In this document: positions 60,461-64,000 of the stretch, piece after piece
Numbering within the stretch: the stretch's first letter is position 1
Layout of the letters: each line of letters begins with the position of its first letter
Origin: Streptomyces sp. CC208A
GTDB taxonomy: Bacteria > Actinomycetota > Actinomycetes > Streptomycetales > Streptomycetaceae
Length of the DNA stretch: 64,000 nucleotides
Assembly (NCBI RefSeq): GCF_030010625.1
Contig: NZ_JASCXN010000015.1
Coordinates: forward strand, 1-64,000
Direction of reading: 5' to 3'
Notes under the pieces: generated by a model
What the model was told of the DNA's origin: nothing
The model's database searches: none
Seen by the model: the letters and a program-made list of their open reading frames with translations, nothing else
Made by a program: the position numbers and the translations under genes

Positions 60461-62014
60461 TCACCCCCGGGAGCCCTCGGCCCCGGGGGTTCCCCATGTC
60501 ACCGGCGTCTCCGGCCCGCCGGACTCGGCCGCGGGGGCCGCGTGCCGGGCCGGCCGGGCGGCCCTGCCCGCCACGAAGACGTCCGGGGCGCCGTCCAGGA
60601 CGCCCCCCGAGGGGTCGTCGGAGCCGCCTCCCCGCCGCACCGGGTCCTTCTCGGGCGCCAGGACGTCCCGTACGACCATGGCGCACAGGTACAGCGTGCC
60701 CAGCAGGTGCAGCACGATCGCGAAGTGGTAGCCGTCCAGCGGCAGGCCCTGCTTGTTGCCGCTGCCGGTGAAGGCGAGGTACATCCAGATGCCGAGGTAG
60801 TACAGGACCTCGCAGGACTGCCAGATCAGGAAGTCCCGCCAGCGCGGCCGGGCGAGCACGGCGAGCGGCACCAGCCAGAGCACGTACTGCGGCGAGTAGA
60901 CCTTGTTGACGAGGACGAACGCGGCGACCGTCAGGAACGCCAGCTGGGCGAGGCGGGGCCGGCGGGGCGCGGTGAACGCCAGCCAGCCGATCCCGCCCGC
61001 GGCCAGCGCCAGGAGCAGCACCGCGTACAGATTGGCCCGCTCGGGCGGGATCGTCTGGCCGCTTCGCTGGCTGACGATCAGCCAGACCGAGCCGAAGTCC
61101 ACGTTCCGGGCGCGGCTGAACACGTAGAACTGCTTCCAGCCGTCGGTCGCGAGGAGCATCACCGGCAGGTTCACCACCAGCCAGGAGCCCGCCGCGCCCA
61201 GCAGCGCCGTGCCGAACGCGCGCCACTTCCCGGCCCGCCAGGAGAGCAGCAGCAGCGGCCACAGGAGCAGCAGCGGGTAGAACTTGGCGGCGACGGCGAG
61301 GCCGAGCAGGACGCCGGCGGCGAGCGGCCGGGAGCGGGCCCACATCAGGAGCGCCGCGGCGGTGAGGGCCACGGCCAGCAGGTCCCAGTTGATGGTGGCG
61401 GTCAGCGCCAGGGAGGGCGCCAGGGCGACGAGCAGACCGTCCCAGGGGCGGTCGCGGTGGGTCCGGGCCACACAGACGGCGAGGACGGCCGCGCAGACCA
61501 TCAGCAGGCCGGCGTTGATCAGCCAGTACGCCTGCTCGCGGGCCTGGAGCTCGCCGCCGGGTGTCAGCCAGGACGCGACCTCCATGAAGAGCCCCGTCAG
61601 GACGGGGTACTCCAGGAACGGCAGGTCGCCGGGGATCCGGTCGAAGTACGGCACCAGGCCGTCGGCGAAGCCGCGTCCGGCGAAGAGGTGCGGGATGTCC
61701 GAGTAGCAGGCGTGCGTGTACTGGGAGGTGGTGCCGCGGAACCAGGCCCAGTTGTAGCAGGGGAGTTTCTGCACCATGCCGAGGGCGAACATGCCGATGG
61801 CCACGAGGGCGACCACCCGCACCGGGGTGAACTGCCCGCCGGCGGGCCCGCTGCCGGGCAGGGCGTGGCGCCCGTAGCGGCCGCCGATGAGCTCGCTGCC
61901 CGCGGCGGCCACCTCGTCCCGCCGGGTGGGGGCGACGGGCGGCCTGCCCTCGCGCGCTCCGTCCGGCGGCGCGGGCCCGTCCAGGGGGCCGCTCGTCTTC
62001 TTCAGGCTCGGCAT
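60461..62014 (-). CDS. GT87-like polyprenol-dependent glycosyltransferase
   Basis: 517 residues from ATG 62014 (AGGA eight bases upstream; ATG 62023 also in frame). About ten membrane helices. The conserved LVPYFDRIPGDLPFLEYPVL extracytoplasmic loop and KFYPLLLLWPLLLL are typical of actinobacterial GT-C mannosyltransferases (PimE/GT87). It would use polyprenyl-phosphate mannose outside the cell; acceptor unknown. Convergent with the gene at 59403. Confidence 0.8.
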   Translation of the reverse strand: MPSLKKTSGPLDGPAPPDGAREGRPPVAPTRRDEVAAAGSELIGGRYGRHALPGSGPAGGQFTPVRVVALVAIGMFALGMVQKLPCYNWAWFRGTTSQYTHACYSDIPHLFAGRGFADGLVPYFDRIPGDLPFLEYPVLTGLFMEVASWLTPGGELQAREQAYWLINAGLLMVCAAVLAVCVARTHRDRPWDGLLVALAPSLALTATINWDLLAVALTAAALLMWARSRPLAAGVLLGLAVAAKFYPLLLLWPLLLLSWRAGKWRAFGTALLGAAGSWLVVNLPVMLLATDGWKQFYVFSRARNVDFGSVWLIVSQRSGQTIPPERANLYAVLLLALAAGGIGWLAFTAPRRPRLAQLAFLTVAAFVLVNKVYSPQYVLWLVPLAVLARPRWRDFLIWQSCEVLYYLGIWMYLAFTGSGNKQGLPLDGYHFAIVLHLLGTLYLCAMVVRDVLAPEKDPVRRGGGSDDPSGGVLDGAPDVFVAGRAARPARHAAPAAESGGPETPVTWGTPGAEGSRG

Positions 62015-62086
62015 GGGGGACATCCTGCCGTACGCCCCTGGGAATCCGGCCGCGAGCGGGGCGGGAATCCGGTCCTGGGAACGCGG

Positions 62087-62142
62087 GAGGGCCGTCGCGC
62101 CCGCCCCGTACGTGTTCGTACGAAGCGGGCGCGACGGCCCTC
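62087..62142 (-). terminator. Strong terminator hairpin after the PBP gene
   Basis: GAGGGCCGTCGCGCCCGC (62087-62104) and GCGGGCGCGACGGCCCTC (62125-62142) form an 18-bp perfect stem; the loop holds a small GTACG/CGTAC sub-hairpin. Confidence 0.88.
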
Positions 62143-62184
62143 GGTCGGCCGGGTCGGCCCGGGTCGGCTTGAGTGCGACCCGGG

Positions 62185-64000
62185 TCAGCCGAAGAGCGAT
62201 CCTCCGGTGGTTCCGTCGGTCGGCTCCTCGCCGCCGCCACCGCCGTTCCCGTTGCCGCCGTTCCCGTTGCCGCCGCCGGGGTCCGTCGTCGTCGTGTCCG
62301 TCGGCGTCGGCTCCGTGGTGTCCGTCGGCGTCGGACCGGTGGCCCCACCGTCGGTGCCGCCGCCGGAGTCACCCCCGCCCGTGGTGGTGGTGTCGCAGTT
62401 CCAGTCCCAGACGCCGCAGGTGGTCTTGCCGGGCTTCGGCTCCTTGGTGGTCGGACGGCCCGGGTTGGTGGGCGTCGTCGGGGGAGTCGTCGTCGGCTCG
62501 GTGGTGGTGGGCGTCTCGGTCGGGGTCGGCGACTCGGTCGGGGTCTCGGTGGCCGTCGGGGTGGGCGTGGCGCCACCGCCGTAGACCGCCCGGGCGTCCG
62601 CCAGCTTCTCCGGCTCGGGGAAGTCCTCGGCGGGCAGGTCCGCGACCGCGTCGGTCATGTAGTCGTTCCAGATGCGGGACGGGAAGGACGAACCGTGGAT
62701 CGTCTTCTGGCCGCCCGTGCCGTACATCGACTCGAACTTGCGGTCCTTCTTCGTCTCGTCGTCGTCGAAGCGGTACATGTCGATCGCGGTCGACAGCTGC
62801 GGGGTGTAGCCGACGAACCAGGCCGACATGTTGTCGTCGGTGGTACCGGTCTTGCCGGCCACCTGGCGGCCCGGGATGGCGGCCTTGCGGCCGGTGCCCT
62901 TCTTGTCCTCGACGACGCTGCGGAGCACGTCGGTGACGTTGGAGGCGACGGCCGTGGAGAAGGCCTGCTGGGCCCCTTCCTTGTGCTCGTAGATGACCTG
63001 GCCGCTCTTGAGGACCTTGGTCACCGAGTACGGCTCGTTGCGCATGCCCTGGTTGGCGAAGGTGGCGTAGGAGCCGGCCATGCGGATCGCGCTCGGGCTG
63101 GAGATGCCGAGGGAGAAGGTCGGGGTGTCCTCCTGCACCAGGGAGTCGGGCCGCAGACCCGCGTCGATGGCCGCCTGGCGCACCTTGTCGATGCCGATGT
63201 CCATGCCCAGCTGCACGAAGGGGGAGTTGGCGGAGACGACCATGGCCTGGCGCAGGCTCATCTGGCCGTAGCTGGTGTCGCCCTCGTTGTTCTGCAGCCA
63301 CTCCTTGCCGTTCTCGTCGTGCCAGATCTCGCCGTTGTACTTGCGGATCTTGAGGTTGTCCTTGCCGCTGTAGCGGCTCTTGTCGGGGTCGACGAGGGTG
63401 CGCGTGGAGGCGTCCTGCGTCGCCGGCTTCTCCGGGTCGCGGACACCGTCCTTCATCGCGGCGGCGAGCACGAAGGGCTTGAAGGTCGAGCCGACCTGGG
63501 CGCCGGTGGTGTCGGCGTTGTTGGTGTAGTGCTTGGTCGCGTCCTGGCCGCCGTAGAGGGCCACGATCTTCCCGGTCTTGACGTCGACGGAGGCGCCGCC
63601 GAACTGGACGTGGGTGTCCGTCTCCGGGCGCTTCTTCTCGTCGATGTACTCGTCGTAGATCTTCTTGACCGAGTCCTGCATGGCCTCCACCTTCTTCTTG
63701 TCGAAGGTGGTGTGGATCTCGTATCCGCCCAGGTTCAGGGCCTCTTCGCTGATGTCGTACTTGCTGCGGAAGTTGGCCTTCGCGGTGGCGACCAGGTAGC
63801 CGATCTGGCCGCCCAGCTTCGCGTCCGCCTTCGGCGCCCTGATCTTCGGCAGGGCCGTGTACTTCGCCCGCTCCTCCGCCGAGATCTTCCCGTCCTTGAC
63901 CATCTCGTCGAGGATCCAGGACCAGCGCTTGGTGAGCCGCTCCAGGTTGTTCTGGGGGGTGGCGTTGGGGTCGACCTCGGGGTAGCCGGCCGGGTCGAAG
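62185..64000 (-). CDS. Bifunctional class A penicillin-binding protein, N-terminus outside the window
   Basis: 605 codons visible, open to the window edge. Transpeptidase motifs: S-x-x-K in QVGSTFKPFVLAAAM, S-x-N in VVSANSPFVQLG, K-T-G in VAGKTGTTDDN. The transglycosylase domain lies mostly outside; only its end is seen before about 63700. The C-terminal 130 residues are a long Thr/Pro/Glu-rich then Gly-rich tail (TPTATETPTESPTPT, GGNGNGGGGG), extracellular and unusual in length. Polymerises and cross-links peptidoglycan. A terminator follows its stop at 62087-62142. Confidence 0.92.
   Translation of the reverse strand, partial: FDPAGYPEVDPNATPQNNLERLTKRWSWILDEMVKDGKISAEERAKYTALPKIRAPKADAKLGGQIGYLVATAKANFRSKYDISEEALNLGGYEIHTTFDKKKVEAMQDSVKKIYDEYIDEKKRPETDTHVQFGGASVDVKTGKIVALYGGQDATKHYTNNADTTGAQVGSTFKPFVLAAAMKDGVRDPEKPATQDASTRTLVDPDKSRYSGKDNLKIRKYNGEIWHDENGKEWLQNNEGDTSYGQMSLRQAMVVSANSPFVQLGMDIGIDKVRQAAIDAGLRPDSLVQEDTPTFSLGISSPSAIRMAGSYATFANQGMRNEPYSVTKVLKSGQVIYEHKEGAQQAFSTAVASNVTDVLRSVVEDKKGTGRKAAIPGRQVAGKTGTTDDNMSAWFVGYTPQLSTAIDMYRFDDDETKKDRKFESMYGTGGQKTIHGSSFPSRIWNDYMTDAVADLPAEDFPEPEKLADARAVYGGGATPTPTATETPTESPTPTETPTTTEPTTTPPTTPTNPGRPTTKEPKPGKTTCGVWDWNCDTTTTGGGDSGGGTDGGATGPTPTDTTEPTPTDTTTTDPGGGNGNGGNGNGGGGGEEPTDGTTGGSLFG

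Overview
The window is very high-G+C actinobacterial DNA and almost certainly comes from a Streptomyces chromosome. It carries the sporulation gene ssgA with its activator ssgR, five TTTCACGTGAAA-type parS centromere sites, a cydABCD operon behind a Rex operator, and a thiC gene under a TPP riboswitch. The block dnaB / rplI-rpsR-ssb-rpsF / femX / bifunctional PBP has the order I know from the S. coelicolor core, close to (but not including) oriC. By that comparison oriC should lie beyond the right-hand end.

Left part (about 1-20.7 kb) is accessory DNA. It holds a gene for a protein that looks like eukaryotic conventional actin (1419-2531, minus); a translationally coupled XRE regulator plus two peptide deformylases (2853-5040, minus); and a divergent operon of four overlapping glycosyltransferase-like genes (5184-9164), followed by a P-loop kinase, an FkbM methyltransferase and a Nudix hydrolase. 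Next come an intact LLM flavin-dependent oxidoreductase gene, a small membrane protein, and a 1604-residue SAMD9-like P-loop NTPase predicted to act in defence (13080-17894). Last are a truncated calcium-binding-like protein, an unknown 402-residue protein and a VapBC-type toxin-antitoxin pair. Two broken copies of the LLM gene, both ending at the same codon and joined to the same new tail, flank the 18.2-20.4 kb segment.

Middle part (20.7-44.7 kb) is conserved core. In order: a PQQ-propeller membrane protein, a HAD phosphatase, a GAF-type histidine kinase next to cydDC-cydB-cydA, a cyclophilin-like protein carrying an in-frame palindromic repeat, a HisC/Pat aminotransferase, a LacI regulator, a proline-rich metallophosphatase, thiC, a His-rich YibE/F protein, ssgA, ssgR and several small membrane proteins.

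Right part (44.7-64 kb): a PLP sulfur-metabolism enzyme, LysR, Nudix, flavohemoglobin-type protein, GNATs, MarR, a serine hydrolase, dnaB with a DnaA-box cluster upstream, a MATE transporter, the rpsF-ssb-rpsR-rplI operon with a possible autoregulatory leader, and envelope genes (femX, alanine-racemase-like, GT87-like, PBP) near the right edge. parS sites lie inside the start of cydDC, near 48.9 kb, inside a 48-bp perfect palindrome at 50.9 kb, and as a pair at 55.6 kb. The most novel items are the actin-like protein, the SAMD9-like NTPase with its palindromic promoter site, the recurrent LLM break point, and the parS/terminator composite.
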